Positions 1 through 13,361 are shown, counted from the stretch's first letter. The stretch is 64,000 bases of DNA from Mycteria americana (GCF_035582795.1 NC_134383.1:7501-71500), one strand, 5' to 3'. The notes: generated by a model not told the origin, from the sequence alone. Translations and numbers: made by a program.

Positions 1-243
1 ATGACCCCTGACCCCAATGACCCCTGACCCTTGACCCCAATGACCCCTGACCCTTGACCCCAATTACCCCTGACCCCAATGACCCCTGACCCCAATGACC
101 CTGACCCCAATGACCCCTGACCCCAATGACCCCTGACCCCAATGACCCGAATGACCCTGACCCCTGACCCCAATGAGCCCGACCCCAATGACCCCGACCC
201 CAAATGACCCCAATGACCCCAAATGACCCCAATGACCCCAAAG
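1..243. repeat. TGACCCC-type minisatellite
   Basis: The first 243 bases are an uninterrupted array of short units, mostly TGACCCCAA, TGACCCC and TGACCCTTGACCC. The array reaches the left edge, so its true length is unknown. The unit is not the vertebrate telomere repeat. Long open frames across it are a by-product of the repeat. Confidence 0.9.
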
Positions 244-640
244 CCCCTGAGCTCCTCTGCTACTCTGTGCTAGCTCTCTACTTCCATGCCTGCACAGAAA
301 AGCAAAGCTCCAAATCATATCACTGCATGAGAAATTATGGAGCCCCTCAAAATACTTTATACTCTTACCACTACATAACAACATTAAAGCCCACCCAGAT
401 CACCAGCTGGTCCTCATCACCACTGCTACAACCCTACCCTTCACAACCTGTTGCTCTTCAACACTACTACAACCCTAACCCTACCACAGCCACCGACTCC
501 AATTCCCCTCTCCCCTCAACTGCAAGAGCCTCTAGCATCCTCCCCTAACCATTCCAAATATTTAGCACAATCTCAATCATCCTCCCATAACACAACCTAC
601 CTCCCTGCAATGACACACATATGCCACATTCTAGGTCACT
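244..640. other. Unassigned C-rich sequence
   Basis: This stretch is rich in CA, CC and ACC runs on the plus strand. I recognise no gene, exon or transposon family in it. Confidence 0.4.
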
Positions 641-835
641 GCTCCCCAGGAACGGTGTTCCCGGGGCCTCACAAATCGCCCTGCCTGCAAAAACCCCGTC
701 CCGAGCCTGACCTCCGCCCAAACATTGGCGATGAACGTCACCTCGCAGAGCGGCCAGGACCAGGGGAAAAAAAACCCCAGCCGGGGGAGGGAAAAAAAAA
801 AAACATCCCCCAGCTGGGTTTTTTTTTTTTTTTTT
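641..835. repeat. Hairpin/poly-A/poly-T module, copy 1
   Basis: This is the first of two direct copies of a roughly 190-bp module; the other is at 1048-1234. Each contains a C-rich block with CTGCCTGCAAAAACC, then an inverted repeat built from CCCCAGC-GGGGGA on both sides of an A-run, followed by a T-run. The inverted repeat can fold into a hairpin followed by U in the plus-strand transcript. The origin is unknown. Confidence 0.75.
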
Positions 836-1047
836 AAATTTCCTTGTCTAAGTGCCTGGAAAGAAAAAAATCTCTACTCCACAGAACCTGCAAACAAACT
901 GGAAAAAAATTACCACACCACACCACACAGGCTTCATTACATTCAAAGCACACCACTCATTCACCCACCACACCAACCACCCCTCACTCTCAGCTCATCC
1001 TGTCTGCCACCAGCCAGCTACAACTGGCCATCGCCCTCCATCTGCAG

Positions 1048-1234
1048 CGCTCCCCGGGAACACCGTTCCCTGACGCCTCGCAAATCACCCTGCCTGCAAA
1101 AACCCCGTCCCGAGCCTGACCTCCACCCAAACATTGGCGATGAACGTCGCCTCGCAGAGCAGCCGGGACCAGGGAAAAAAACCCCAGCCGGGGGAGGGAA
1201 AAAAAAAAAAAACATCCCCCAGCTGGGGTTTTTT
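1048..1234. repeat. Hairpin/poly-A/poly-T module, copy 2
   Basis: This is the second direct copy of the module at 641-835, with the same order: C-rich block, inverted repeat around an A-run, then a T-run. It differs by scattered substitutions and homopolymer length. About 240 bases of C- and A-rich sequence with no recognised content follow before the CR1 remnant. Confidence 0.75.
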
Positions 1235-1470
1235 ATTCTAATTTCTTTGAAATTTACTCTCAAGACTAAATACAACCTGCAATAACATATTTCACACATA
1301 CATGGTTAGGAACAGCCAGAAACTAACACGCCTTCAACAACCCCCACCCACTCATAACACTACTATTTCACCACCCACCTGCCATGATGGTGTATCACCC
1401 CAGCTCTAGAGCCATCCCTGAAACGGCCTCACCATAAGATACCTTCATGATACCTAACCCTCACCCTCAT

Positions 1471-2900
1471 GATTGGTTCATAGCATACCAAGTTGGAAGG
1501 GACCTCAAGGACCATCTGGTCCAACCTTTCTTGGCAAAATCTATCTCTACACAAGATGGCCCGGCCCCCTGTCTGGCTGAATCTTAAAAGTGTGCAATAT
1601 TGGGGAATCCGCTGGAAGATTGTTTCTGTGGCTGATTACACTCATTGTAAAATATTTTCCTCTTGTGTCCAATCAGAATCACTGCACAAGTAGCTTGGGC
1701 CCATTTTCCTTCATCTTTGCCGTGGGACTCCTTGTAAAAGGGGAGACTCCATCTTCTTTGGAGCCACCCTTTGAAGACGGAAACTTAGTGATAAAGTCTC
1801 CCCTAAGCCTGCTTTTCTCAGGGCTGAACAATCCCAGTTCTCTCAGCCTTTGCTCACATGGCAGGGCACACTTCCCAGTCCTTTAATCATCTTTGTGGCC
1901 ATTCTCTGCACCCTCTCCAGCCTATTCACCTGTTTTTTGAGTAGCAGGGTACCAAAAATATATACACACAGTATTCCAGGTGTGGCCTGACAAGCACCAC
2001 GTAGAGCGGTATAATGACTTCATTATCTCTGCTGGTGACATCCTTGTTAATGTAACCCTGCATCCCATTCGCTTTCTTTGCCACAGCAGCATGCCGTTCG
2101 CTCGTAGCGAGCTTGTTCTCCGCCGGGACCGCCGGTGTCCCTTTCCGCGGCTCCTCCCCGGCCAGATAAATCCCAGCCTGTGCCGCACTCCTGGATTATG
2201 TTTTCCCAGGTACAAGAATGCACTCTTCCAGCCTATCCAGGTCTTCCTGCAGGGTGGCTCTCCCCTCCAAAGTGCCCGCTTCCCCACTCAGTTTCAGGTC
2301 ATTATCAAACTTGATCAGGACACACTTGATCCCATTATCATCAAGATCAGCTACGAGGATACTAAAGACCATTGCCCCGATATCAATGCCCATGAAATCC
2401 CACCTCTGCCAGGTGGCCGGTTTCAGAAGGAGCTATTTGCCACCATCCTCTGGGTGTGGCCTGTCACCCACTTCCCCATCCACCCCACAAGCCAGTTGTC
2501 TACACCAGAATGCAGCAGTATTCCAGAGGGAAGCTGTCGGAAACTATCAAAAGCCTCAGAACAATCCGGATAGACAGTGTCCGCTGCTCTCCCCCCATCG
2601 ACCGAGCAGGTTACTTAGACATAGAGGGCAATCGGGTGTGTGAAGCACTACTTGCCCTTGTGGAATCCATGCTAGCTTTTCTCAATCATGTGCTTCATTT
2701 GCCTTGTAATAGCCCCCAGGACGCTTCATTCCGCATCCTGCCTAAGGACCAAAATATGACTGACAAGGCTATAATTTCCTCTATCCTCCTTTAAGCCCTT
2801 GTTGTAGATGGGGATGACATTAGACTTCTTGCAGTCTTCTCGGATCTCCAGAACAACTTCTCAACGATTATGGAGAAAAGGCACACAAAGGCTATCTTCT
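1471..2900 (-). mobile_element. CR1-type LINE remnant, antisense
   Basis: The plus strand begins with the reverse complement of a CR1 3' end: the AGTTGGAAGGGACCTCAAGG and CATCTGGTCCAACC phrases near 1490-1525. It goes on through the CTCTCCAGCC and TATTCCAGGTGTGGCCTGAC blocks near 1912-1990 and a run near 2230-2400 typical of CR1 3' non-coding or terminal ORF2 sequence. Another recognisable stretch at 2790-2850 reads GGGGATGACATTAGACTTCT. The element therefore lies on the minus strand and is 5'-truncated. It is clearly old: no long reverse transcriptase frame is left and there are internal rearrangements. The outer limits are approximate. The family assignment rests on recognising these phrases, not on a search. 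Confidence 0.7.
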
Positions 2901-2956
2901 GGTGATCCACTTGCCGCCTCTACAGGTGAGTGGTGCATGGCTCATTCCTCAGCACC

Positions 2957-4953
2957 TGTAAAGACAATATCATCAAACAAGCCACCCAGATGCAGACCTA
3001 TACCTTAGCAACCCCAGACATCTTGTTCCCACTTAGGAATACCATCTAGAGTCCAACTACAGCCTACCATTACAAAACAACAAAACAGCAAAACAGAAAA
3101 CCCCACACCTTTAAGGCCCGCACAAAGAAGCCTTAACGCCTCTGACATGGAATCCGCCTCGCTACCCCTGAACGGCCCCTCCCACATGGCTGCACAGAAC
3201 CCCAAACACTACAGGAACAGCTGTCCACACTACCTGCTGATGGCTACTCAACCTCAGATGACTGTACAACCTTTGCTGCAACAGTCTAGGCATATCACCG
3301 GGTTAGCCATAGACTCTTGTCACTATTCCACCTACCACTGACTCTACAACCCTGGGCAGGGCAGCTCCCAGCCAAACACACGCACAGACCGACTCTACAC
3401 AGAACGCTACAAACAAGGCGCCTCAGAGATGAGAGAAAACTCTCAGCAAGAACAAGGACACTCAGACAGAAGATGTCAGCAAGCAAGAAGACCTGCAGGG
3501 CCGTGATGGTGATGTGACGAGGCTCTGTGGCAACCCCAGAAAAAGAGTAGAACGTCACAGCCCGTGACAAGAAGTTAGCCGCACAACTGAGACGATGCCT
3601 GTGCAAGAAGCCTGGCTTCAAGACCTAACAACTTAAGGATGCAGGGAAGAACTCCCACTCCACTAAAAGAGACGGCTAGAGAGCAGACCTGCTCACAGCC
3701 AGGAACACCGCTGCAACAAAGACGACCGCTGGGAAATCTCCGAGATGCAGGACCGATCCACGCTTTAAGATTTTGATGCAAGAAAAGAAGTGCCTGAGTA
3801 GCGCTATGCCGATGAGTACGGGAATTCAAGAACCTAGGGATAGTGCCCGAGGCGTGTGCCATGCTCCTTGAGCACAAAGAGCAAAGAGGACGTGGAGACC
3901 CGAGGAAGGTCCAAGACACACAAGACAGACCACACAAACTACACAACAGACAGACACAGGCTGGAACTGCCCTGCCCACCAATACACTTATGTCATGCTG
4001 AAGAGTAACCCGCTACCCTTTACCTGCCCAAAGGGGACTCCTCCTGGACAGCCTTCTCCCCTACACTATCTTTACAACCCCTTCATGCAATTGCCAACCT
4101 TATCCCCTTGCCCCCTCCCCAGCACCGAGCCTCAACCTCACCTTCAGAGAGCCACGAGTCTCATTCCATCCTCAACAAAACAAAACAAAAAACCCACCAT
4201 CACCCCACTGGAGAAGTCCTGCAGTTGCCAGCTTCCTCATCATCATCTGCAAAAAAAAAAAAAACCCTCCCCAAGCCACACTCAGCTGTGCCGTCAGTCA
4301 GCAGTGCATCCGTCACCACGCACCTTTCCCACAACATCCCCGCATCAGACACGCTGTGGCATTCTGCTGGCCTGCTCCAAGCTAATTCCACAGTCGGACG
4401 CTGCGGTGGTTGTCACTTATGGCACCTACAATACCAAGACACGCAAAGTTATCATTGCGCTTGCGAGACATCGCCAGCCCCTGCTCCTCTGCTCTGCTAC
4501 CCAGCTCACCTCAAACTCTCTTCCCACCTCAAACACTCATCCAATTACAAAGGCAGCCCACACAGAACCTGCAAAAGCAAAGAGTAAAAAAAAAAATCAA
4601 CTCATCAGCATATAGTACTTTGCTATTAGATGCTAACCTAGCCCACATCTGCCTCACCTTCAGGAACCCCTTGTCAGTACACAGCATCACCCCTCCGAGC
4701 CTGCGTACTTCACCTGAAAAAAACCCAGCAGTAAGGCACATGCCAAGATACAGCCTGAAGCCAAAGCCTGCCAATAGTGATCCCCATCTCACACTCCTTT
4801 CCCTTGACAGCTCACCCACCTGGCCTCCGTCTCATTGGTTTTCTATGTTCAGGTTTGCACACCACCTGTAAAAGCCAGATAACATTTGCTGCTTATAAAC
4901 TGCACCAACAACACAACACCTGAAAAGTAACCGCTACTTCACCCCACCAATCA
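2957..4953. repeat. Macrosatellite unit 1
   Basis: First of a series of direct, diverged copies. Landmarks that recur in order are GCACCTGTAAAGACAATATC at the start, CCCAGACATCTTGTTCCCAC, AGATGTCAGCAAGCAAGA, GGCCGTGATGGTGATGTGA and GGGGACTCCTCCTGGACAGC. Units 1 and 2 are fused near 4950: unit 1 breaks off after CCACCAATCA and continues directly into the AAGGCGCCTCAGA landmark of unit 2. The unit carries no convincing gene. Confidence 0.85.
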
Positions 4954-6649
4954 AGGCGCCTCAGATGAGAGAAAACTCTCAGCAAGAAAAAGGACACTCA
5001 GACAGAAGATGTCAGCAAGCAAGACTACCTGCAGGGCCGTGATGGTGATGTGACGAGGCTCTGTGGCAACCCCAGAAAAAGAGTAGAACATCACAGCCCG
5101 TGACAGGAAGCTACCCTCAAAACTGAGACGATGCCTGTGCAAGAAGCCTGGCTTCAAGACCTAACAACTCGAGGATGCAGGGAAGAACTCCCACTCCACT
5201 AAAAGAGACAGCTAGAGAGCAGACCTGCTCACAGCCAGGAACACCGCTGGGAAATCTCCAAGATGCAGGACCGATCCACGCTTTAAGACTTTGATGCAAG
5301 AAAAGAAGTGCCTGAGTAGCGCTATGCCGATGAGTACGGGAATTCAAGAACCTAGGGATGGTGGCCGAGGCACGTGCTGTGCTCCTTGAGCACAAAGAGC
5401 AAAGAGGACATGGAGACCCGAGGAAGGTCCAAGACACACAAGACAGACCACACAAACTACACAACAGACAGACACAGGCTGGAACTGCCCTGCCCACTAA
5501 CACACTAGTGTCATGCTGAAGAGTAACCCGCTACCCTTTACCTGCCCAAGGGGGACTCCTCCTGGACAGCCCTCTCCCCTACGCTATCTTTACAACCCCT
5601 TCATGTAATTGCCAACCTTGTCCTCTTGCCCCCTCCCCAGCACCGGTGCCTCAACTTCGCCTTCAGAGGGCCACAAGTCTCATTCCATCCTCAACAAGAC
5701 AAAAACCACAATCTGCCCACTGGAGGAATCCTGCAGGTGCCAGCTTCCTCATCATCATCCGCAAAAAAAACCCACCCCAAGCCACACAACCGTGCCATCA
5801 GTCAGCAGCAGATCCGTCACCAGGCACCTTCCCACAACATCCCCTGCATCAGACACGCTGTGGCATTCTGCTCACCTGCTCCATGCTGATTCCACAGTCG
5901 GACGCTGTGGTTCTCATCACTTGTGGCACCTACGATACCGAGACATGCAAAATTGCCATGGCGCTTGCGAGACATCACCAGCCCCTGCTCCTCTGCTCTG
6001 CTCCCCAGCTCACCTCAAACTCTCTTCCCACCTCAAACACTCATCCACTTCCAAAGGCAGCCCGCACAGAACCTGCAAATCCAAAGAGAAACACTTCAAC
6101 TGACTGGCCATATAGTACTTGTCTAGTAGATGCCAACATGTCCCACATCCACCTCACCTTCTCAGACCCCTCGTCAACCTCTGCCCATGCCCCTCTGAGC
6201 CAGCGTGCAGCACCTGCAAAAACCCAAGCGGTAAAGGCACATACTGAGATACAGCCCAAAACCACATCCTGCCCACACTGATCCCCATCTCGCACACCTT
6301 TCCCTTGATGGCTCCCCTGCCTGGCCTCCATCACTTTGGGTTTCCATGTTGATGTTTACACACCACCTGTAAAAGGCAAATAACATTTGTTGTTTATAAC
6401 TGCACTAGCAACACACCGCCTGAAAAATAACCACTACTTCAGCCCACCAATCACTCACCTTGCCTGAGTCAATTCCAGTGCCCATATCCAAAATAGCTCA
6501 CTGCTTCATACCTTCAAAATAAGAAAAACCCACCATCATGTAGTCACATAGCCACCAGTCACATCTTTCCTCTAATACCATGCACCAACCCACCTTCTTA
6601 CTGTCCTCTGCTCACCTCTATTCCATCACCCTGCACAGCTTGTGCCTCT
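4954..6649. repeat. Macrosatellite unit 2 (5'-truncated)
   Basis: This direct copy of the same unit lacks the first 450 or so bases found in units 1 and 3 because of the junction deletion near 4950. It keeps the rest, including a tail (about 6440-6649) missing from unit 1. Open frames here reappear as frame-shifted relatives in the other units, which argues against protein coding. Confidence 0.85.
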
Positions 6650-8805
6650 GCACCTGCAAAAACAATATCAAACAAGCCACCCGGATGCAGACCTATACCT
6701 TAGCCACCCCAGACATCTTGTTCCCACTTAGGAATACCATCTAGAGTCCAACTACAGCCTACTGTTACAAAAAAACAGAAAACCCCACACCTTTAAGGCC
6801 CACACAAAGAAGCCTTAACGCCTCTGACATGGAATCCGCCTCGCTACCCCTGAACGGCCCCTCCCACATGGCTGCACACAACCCCATCAAACACTATGAG
6901 AACAGCTGTCCACACTACCTGCTGATGGCTACTCAACCTCAGATGACTGTACAACCTTTGCCGCAACAGTCTAGGCATATCAACAGGTTAGCCATAGACT
7001 CTTGTCGCTATTCCACCTACAACCCTGGACAGGGCAGCTCCAAGCCAATCACACACATGCACAGACCAACGCTACACAGAACGCTACAAACAAGGTGCCT
7101 CAGAGGTGAAAGAAAACTCTCAGCAAGAAAAAGGACACTCAGACAGAAGATGTCAGCAAGCAAGAAGACCTGCAGGGCCGTGATGGTGATGTGACGAGGC
7201 TCTGTGGCAACCCCAGAAAAAGTAGAACGTCACAGCCCGTGACAAGAAGTTACTCTCACAACTGAGACGATGCCTGTGCAAGAAGCCTGGCTTCAAGACC
7301 TAACAACTTAAGGATGCAGGGAAAGAGTCCCGCTCCACTAAAAGAGACAGCTAGAGAGCAGAGCTGCTCACAGCCAGGAACACCGCTGCAACAAAGACAA
7401 CTGCTGGGAAATCTTCAAGATGCAGGACCAATCCACGGTTTAAGACTTTGATGCAGGAAAAGAAGTGCCTGAGTAGCGCTATGCCGATGAGTACAGGCAT
7501 TTGAGACCCTAGGGATGGCGGCCGAGGCGTGTGCCGTGCTCCTTGAGCGCAAAGAGGACATCGAGACCCGAGGAAGGTCCAAGACACACATGACAGACCA
7601 CACAAACCATGCAACAACAGACACAGGCTGGAACTGCCCTGCCCACCAACGCACTAGTGTCATGTTGAAGATTAACCTGCTACCCTTTACCTGGCCAAAG
7701 GGGACTCCTCCTGGACAGCCCTCTCCCCTACACTATCTTTACAACCCCTTCATGCAATTGCCAATAATTCTGTCCCCTCCATCCCCCAGCCCCTCCCCAG
7801 CACCGGAGCCTCAGCTTCGCCTTCAGAGGGCCAGGAGTCTGTTTCCATCCTCAAAAAGACAAAATCACAATTAGCCCACTGAAAAAATCCTGCAGTTGCC
7901 AGGTTCCTCATCATCATCCAAAAAAGAGCCCACCACACAACACCAAGCCACACACAACGGTGCCATCAGTCAGCATCACGTCCATCACCACGTACCTTTT
8001 CCCACAACATCCCCTACATCAGACACACTGTGCTGTTCTGCTCACCTGCTCCATGCTAATTCTACTCAGATGCTACGGCTGTCATCACTCGTGGCACCTA
8101 CGATGCCAAGACATGCAAAGTTATCATCGCACTTGCGAGACATCACCGGCCCCGTGCTCCTCTGCTCTGCTACCCAGCTCACCTCAAACGCTCATTCAAT
8201 TACACAGGCAGCCTGCACAGAACCTGCAAAAGCAAAGAGTAAAAATTCAACTCATTAGCATATAGTACTTTGCTATTAGATGCCAGCCTGGCCCACAACT
8301 GCCTCACCTTCTCGGACCCCTCGTCAGTACACGGCGACACCCCTCCGAGCCTGCGTACTTCACCTGAAAAAAACCCAGCAGTAAGGCACATGCCAAGATA
8401 CAGCCTGAAGCCAAAGCCTGCCAATAGTGATCCCCATCTCACACTCCTTTCCCTTGACAGCTCACCCACCTGGCCTCCGTCTCCTTGGTTTTCCATATTC
8501 AGGTTTACATACCACCTGTAAAAGCCAGATAACATTTGCTGCTTATAAACTGCACCAGCAACACAACACCTGAAAAGTAACCGCTACTTCAGCCCACCGA
8601 TCAACGCTCACCTTGCCCGAGTCAGCTACGGTGCCCTTATCCCACATCGCTCACTGCTTCACGCTTTCACAGTAAGAAAAATACCGTAATGTAGTCACAT
8701 AGCCACACTGATCACATCTTCCCTTTAATTCCACACACCGACCCCCCTTCTTACGGCATTCCGCTCTCCTACGCTGCGATTAGTTGCGTGCCTTGTCCCT
8801 CTGCA
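6650..8805. repeat. Macrosatellite unit 3 (full-length, about 2.16 kb)
   Basis: This is the most complete unit. It runs from GCACCTGCAAAAACAATATC through all shared landmarks to the next unit start. Within it the phrase C(A/T)CCTGCAAAA recurs, and comparable pairs sit about 145 bp apart in units 1 to 3 (4565/4710, 6070/6215, 8220/8362), which suggests older sub-repeats inside the 2.16-kb unit. Confidence 0.85.
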
Positions 8806-10338
8806 TCTGTAAAAATAAAATCATTGAAAAAGTCACCCAGATGCAAAGTACTATCTTAACAATTCCAGAGGCCTTGTTCCTATTTAGGAACACCATCTAC
8901 AGTTCAGCTACAGCCTGCCATTAAAGGAAATACATAACTCAAACATTAAGCCCTACACATACAAGCCTAAACACCTTTGAGACTCCTTCTGCTCAACTAG
9001 CACTCTAGCTGCCTCTCCCACACACCTCCAGTCATCCCCTCGGCACCTGCAAAACACTACATAAGTCACGGTCCTCACCTGCTGCCAACAGCTACTCCGT
9101 CCCCCGTGACTGTACAACCTTTGCTTCAGTCTAGACATATCAACAGATTAGCCATAGCGATTCTTATTGCTATTCCACCTAGCCCAACCCTGACTGTATA
9201 CCCCCGAGCAGGGCAGCTCCAAGCCAAACACGCACACGCACAAACCAACGCTACACAGAACGCTACAAACAAGGCGCCTCAGAGATGAGAGAACACTCAG
9301 CAAGAAAAGCGACACCCAGACGGAAGATGTAGTGGCACAAGAAGACCTGCGGGGCTGTGATGGTGATGTGAGGAGGCTCTATGGCAACCCCAGAAAAGGA
9401 TGAGAACATCACAGCCCGTGACAAGAAACTACTCTCAAAACTGAGAGGATGTCTGTGCAAGAAGCTTGGATTCGAGACCTAAGAAGAGAGGATGTGGGGA
9501 AAAATCCCAGCGCCCTAAAATAGATGCCTAGAGCAGACCTGCTCACGCAGCCAGGAACGCCGCTGCGGAGGAGGACCATCCAGAAACTTCTGAGATGCGA
9601 GACAAAAGCACCCAGTTGATGCTATGCCAATGAGTACAGGCATTTGAGACCATAGGTATTGCACTAAAGGCACACGCCGTGCTCCTCGAGCGCAAGACAG
9701 CGTATTGTGACCCGAGGAAGTTCAAAGACACGCAAGACGGACCACACAAACTGCACAACAACAGGCACAGGCTGGAACTGCCCTGCCCAGAACATGCTAG
9801 CATCATACTGATGAGTAACTTGCTCCCTTTACCTGCCCAAAGGGGACCCCTCCTGGACAGCCCTCTCCCCTACGCTATCTTTACAACCCCTTCGTGCAAT
9901 TGCCGACCTCGTGCCCTCCCGAGCACCGGTGCCTCAACTTAGCTTTCAGAGGGCCGGGAGTCTGAATCCATCCTTGACAAAAAAACATATTGGCTAGCAG
10001 ATATTTTCCCGCAGTTGCCAGGCATCATCCACGGCACCTAGGAAACCAGAGATACAAAGTGACCGCTGGGCCTGGAAGCGGTCGCCCGCTCACAGATCTA
10101 CCCCTCAAAAATAACCGCTGCTACGGTTTGCTGTTCATCGCTCGCCTTGCCTGACAAGCTCAGGCGCGGACATCCTGTTCTGCAGGTTGTTTTGTGGGTC
10201 GCTTTACACCTTCCAAACAGAGCATTAACGAGTCACGTAGGCACGAACAGCGGCACGTTCCTTCCGTCATCGTGTGCCGACCTACCTTCTCGTTGCGCTC
10301 CGCTCGCCTCCTCCCTTCGGTGTTCGGCTCCCTACCGT
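8806..10338. repeat. Macrosatellite unit 4 (internally deleted)
   Basis: This unit starts with GCATCTGTAAAAATAAAATC and keeps the middle landmarks (CAAGAAGACCTGCGGGGCTG near 9336). It lacks roughly 500 bases after about 9980 that correspond to 7900-8570 of unit 3. It is the most diverged unit and has more CpG than the others towards its right end. Confidence 0.8.
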
Positions 10339-10560
10339 GCATCTGCAGTGAGAATAAAACAAAGTCAAATGGACGCTGGCAAATACCGTAACAAACAGCG
10401 AGCCTACCCCTTCTGGCCTCTTTGCTCCGCTAACCTTGTCGACCTGTGCTGCGTGCTCCGCTCTGGCATACAGAGTCAGCAACATCACGAGTTCAAGAAA
10501 ACACAAACAGTAACACCCAGAAATGGTATACACCCTTCCCTCTTCTTTCCCTTAGCTTAA
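10339..10560. repeat. Macrosatellite unit 5 fragment
   Basis: The phrase GCATCTGCAGTGAGAATAAA matches the start of units 1, 3 and 4, followed by about 200 bases of weak similarity. The right limit is uncertain. The 210 bases after it (10561-10770) hold nothing I can name. Confidence 0.55.
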
Positions 10561-10769
10561 CAGTCACATCCCAGACATATCCTATCCCCCAGCAGTCTAA
10601 CACAGCTCTGCTCACCTCCTGTGCTCTACCTCGGGGTCACTGGCCACAACAGGAGCCCGCTTGTATAGTCGGTCCATCTCCGAGGACTCGGGAACCGTAA
10701 TCTTCAATGCCCGGCCGGCCTAAGAAAAGCAACCGAGCGTGAAGCAACCGAGACCGCCTGACAGATGAA

Positions 10770-13361
10770 GCCACGAGGATGAGAGGTCCACCGTGACGGC
10801 GGCTCGAGACCCTTGAGCCCAGTTACCTACAAAGCCCCTTAGGGAATTACAGCGGCAGGCGGCCGATGGAAAAACCACCGCGGTGGGACACGGTGACTCA
10901 AAGATCTAAAATGGACACCTTACGACTACAGAAACTGGGCCTAAAAACACAACAGCTGAACAAGAACAAGAGAACCTAACTGCCATGACTGATACTAGAC
11001 CACACCTCATTGGACACTTCAGGAAAAAGGCAAAAATGGAATAACAGGAAAAGCTTGTGTGCCCAGGACCGAGCTAAAGAAACCCACAGCCCTGGCTGGA
11101 GATTGTTACAAGCACAAAGAATACGCCTCCTCTTCTCCAAGAAGTTCCGAGGAAGACAATGATACAAGAAATCTGGAAATAAGTGCCTAGTCCATGCCTC
11201 TAAATAACAATGACTGTGACATCCACAGGGACAGTGAAGGGATGGATGGAAAAATTCAGTCAGGGAATGAAGTAAGAAAAAGGCACAGAGGAGCAGAGAC
11301 CTCCGACTTCTGGAGGATGTATTTTAATGTACCTCATGCTTTCCGAGATGAGGTTCAGCCCTGCACGTTGTGATGAGGAGGCCTAGACAGTTTACGCTGC
11401 CTCTCTTGCGACTTTGGCATACCTCCCGTCAGCTGCGGAGAGACAAAAATACAGACCTCGTTGACACCCAAATCCAAGCGCAAAACCCATCTGAGAAACG
11501 CTGGTGAACCCGCCTCCCTTTCCCAACCATCCCCTGGTCCCAAAACTTTAGAAACCCCTTCTCTTCTCCTGAACTATCAGGGAAAGACCCCGCTCTTTCC
11601 CAACAGCTCCCGCACTGTACTCGCACCCCTGAACCCCCTGTATCGGCCGCTCCTCGGGAGCTGCTCTTCCAAGCTGTGCCCTGTGAGCGCCTCCTATCTT
11701 CTGTCTTCCCACGGACTCCAGGCTCTGCTACAGGCCCACAAAATAAGAGAGGTCCTGATGCTTATAATCTATGAGGGGCCTGCCACAAACTGCAAAATTT
11801 CAAGAGACAACATGGTACTCTGGGGGCAATCGGGAAAGGCAGCGAGCCGTTCCATACCCTCAAACACGCTATGCCTCACATCCCGGCTGCTTTCTTGAGA
11901 AATGCTACAATATACAGATGCGTATGAGGTGCTCACCTTAATGCCTGCTAGATCATCTCACCATCGGTCCTACAAGGAGAGGATATCAACAACTTCCACA
12001 GTATACAGCCAAACTGGGGAAAAAAAAAAAAAGACTCCATCTTCAATAAAGTCAGGAACGCCAGAAAAATACAATGCACCGAGAACAAGGAAAAAACCCC
12101 AAAACATACTATTAAACCATCTTGACACCCCAAACGTGCAATATAAAATTACTCATTGGAAAAAAAAAAAACCCTGCATATAAATGTACTTTCTCTTATA
12201 TGTGCTGGTGAAACCTTGAGCGGACCTGAAGCCCTTAACTCAAAGAGACGCCTCCACATCTCTCAATATTGAAACACAACTACCCAAATAGCTTAGCTCA
12301 AAAGCTACCTCAAAACCAGCAATCAACTGAAGGAACGGCACACACACCCAAGAAGCCCAGGAGCAGAATGAGCTCCCTGATGAGAGGCTGTGGCTCATAT
12401 ACCCCAGGCCCCGCCCACCACCCTTCCCACAATCCCCTGGGAACAGGGAGGGACAAACCATCGGAAAGCATAAAGGCAGCCACGGGAGCAGCAGGGAGTT
12501 TTTTCATCGGCCTTAATTTTACAGCATGCAAAGTACCGGACAGAAAAAGCAGCCCTTACTGGAGATGACGACGATCCCTGCTCCTTTACTACAACTACAT
12601 CTGTTGTATCGATGATGCGACAGTGTAAAAAATTAAACTTAATTTTTCTGGGGCGTAGATAGAAAAAGATAGATGTCATGCTAAGCTGTGTAGGAAAGTA
12701 GCTCGTTACATGCAATATCAATAGTATGATCAAAAATGATATGCTTTAGTTCCCAATAGAAAATAACAAAATGCTAGAGGGTTATGCTTCATTTCTAGCA
12801 AGACGGCACATGCTTCCTAACTTCTACGAGAACTACGTTGTGGATGGGACTGAATGACAAAGCAGATCTAGATCCTGTAAGAATCCTTTCTCAAAAATAT
12901 CTCTGGTTGCAAAGTAAACTATGTACTGTAAATCACTAACGATTCAGAGGCACCTCGACGGTCTCTCCGACTGACTCCGTTAAGAGAACTACATGAGTCC
13001 CAAAGGACAGAAAACTTGAAAAAAACATGGAAATACAAGAAACGTATGAGAGGCCGTATGAAGCAGCCTAATTAACACCTAGGTAGTTAGAAGAAAAATA
13101 AATCGCAAAGCACAGCACAAAACATCACGGGAGACGCGTCCGTCAAAACAGATGAAGGCTATCGCCTTCTCTGAAAAACTCAAGAGGAGATCTGCGCCGA
13201 CGATAGACATCTTTGGGGTGCCAGACACCAAACAGAAACATACTATAAGGCAGAAAAGAGACAGACTGCTGTGGAGCGCAAAGATAGCTTAGCCAAAGGT
13301 TCTGACAGAACGACGGGCATCGTCACAGGGGTGAGAGAGGTCCCGAAGAGGCCGGAGAGAC
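10770..13361 (+). repeat. Segmental duplication, copy A
   Basis: This block matches 39541-41902 in the same orientation over about 2.4-2.6 kb. Shared landmarks are CAGATGAAGCCACGAGGA at the start, CTACAAAGCCCCTTAGGGAA, GACTGTGACATCCAC, CCCACCACCCTTCCCACAAT, GGTGCCAGACACCAAACAGA and GAGAGAGGTCCCGAAG at the end. Copy A stops abruptly at 13361, where an LTR begins; copy B runs on into the purine-rich array. Both copies hold small frames that shift relative to each other, so there is no sign of a conserved protein. Confidence 0.9.

Noticed and set aside
1-243. Telomeric repeat at the window edge
   Set aside because: The unit is TGACCCC(AA), not TTAGGG/CCCTAA, and no canonical telomere repeats are seen.
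725-1285. Plus-strand frame of 186 codons as a gene
   Set aside because: It spans both copies of the hairpin module with A- and T-runs read as Lys and Phe. This is a repeat artefact.
10147-10560. 137-codon plus-strand frame as a gene
   Set aside because: It covers macrosatellite units 4 and 5, and the corresponding frame is broken in the other units.
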